From Chitinophagaceae bacterium (GTDB lineage Bacteria; Bacteroidota; Bacteroidia; Chitinophagales; Chitinophagaceae), in contig PLXD01000135.1 of NCBI GenBank assembly GCA_003151295.1, positions 1 through 6,668 of the forward strand: a stretch of 6,668 nt of DNA, written 5' to 3'. The notes below the pieces were generated by a model that saw only the letters and a program-made list of their open reading frames with translations, made no database searches and was not told the DNA's origin. Below, one piece after another: positions 6,638 through 6,668 of the stretch (position 1 is the stretch's first letter; every line of letters starts with the position of its first letter). The position numbers and the translations under genes are program-made.

Positions 6638-6668
6638 ATGAAGCGACTAAAATATTTCAATACCAGCC
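6638..6668 (+). CDS. possible start of a gene running off the right edge (partial)
   Basis: ATG at 6638 opens MKRLKYFNTS before the window ends. The basic Lys-Arg start resembles the beginning of many Bacteroidota genes, some with signal peptides, but ten codons prove nothing. No Shine-Dalgarno sequence or good promoter box is seen upstream. The complementary strand also has short open tails here (for example LVLKYFSRFIV before a stop), so a gene ending on the minus strand is an equal alternative. Confidence 0.2.
   Translation, partial: MKRLKYFNTS

Overview
The window looks like chromosomal DNA from a member of the Bacteroidota, most likely close to the Chitinophagaceae. The grounds are a PorT-type outer-membrane beta-barrel protein with the wording typical of that group, almost no Shine-Dalgarno sequences, several TAnnTTTG boxes (the -7 element of Bacteroidota promoters), and an ORF6N-domain gene of the kind scattered through these genomes. 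There are four confident protein genes. No tRNA, rRNA, CRISPR array or insertion sequence was seen.

Layout. Bases 1-174 hold a possible tail of an upstream gene, a short ATGGAT tandem repeat and a weak promoter box. Bases 175-777 (+) encode a secreted outer-membrane barrel. Bases 778-1010 are non-coding apart from a 16-codon mini-ORF, and end in a good rho-independent terminator (960-989) facing the convergent minus-strand unit. That unit, read from right to left, is icmF (5607-2140, fused isobutyryl-CoA mutase) followed after 79 bases by glk (2060-1011, glucokinase). A promoter-like box overlaps the icmF stop codon, so glk may be transcribed both by readthrough and by itself. Between icmF and the divergent ORF6N gene (5782-6387, +) lies a 174-base intergenic region. 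In it a perfect 9-bp inverted repeat is held between two outward-facing -7-like boxes. Bases 6388-6668 contain no convincing gene: only a tiny ORF, weak hairpins, and a possible gene start at the right edge.

Function. IcmF is an adenosylcobalamin enzyme that interconverts isobutyryl-CoA and n-butyryl-CoA, linking branched-chain (valine-type) acyl-CoA to straight-chain fatty acid metabolism. It carries its own B12-binding and GTPase chaperone domains, and the Phe and Gln that mark isobutyryl-CoA mutase rather than methylmalonyl-CoA mutase are both visible. Glucokinase feeds glucose into glycolysis. The two share no pathway step, so their pairing is either shared regulation of central carbon use or simple adjacency. 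The ORF6N gene is AT-richer than its neighbours and looks phage-derived.

I see no clear new multi-gene system here. The two signals most worth a second look are the set of palindromic, in-frame repeats inside the ORF6N gene (5970-6073) and the palindrome in the icmF/ORF6N divergent promoter region (5675-5698).
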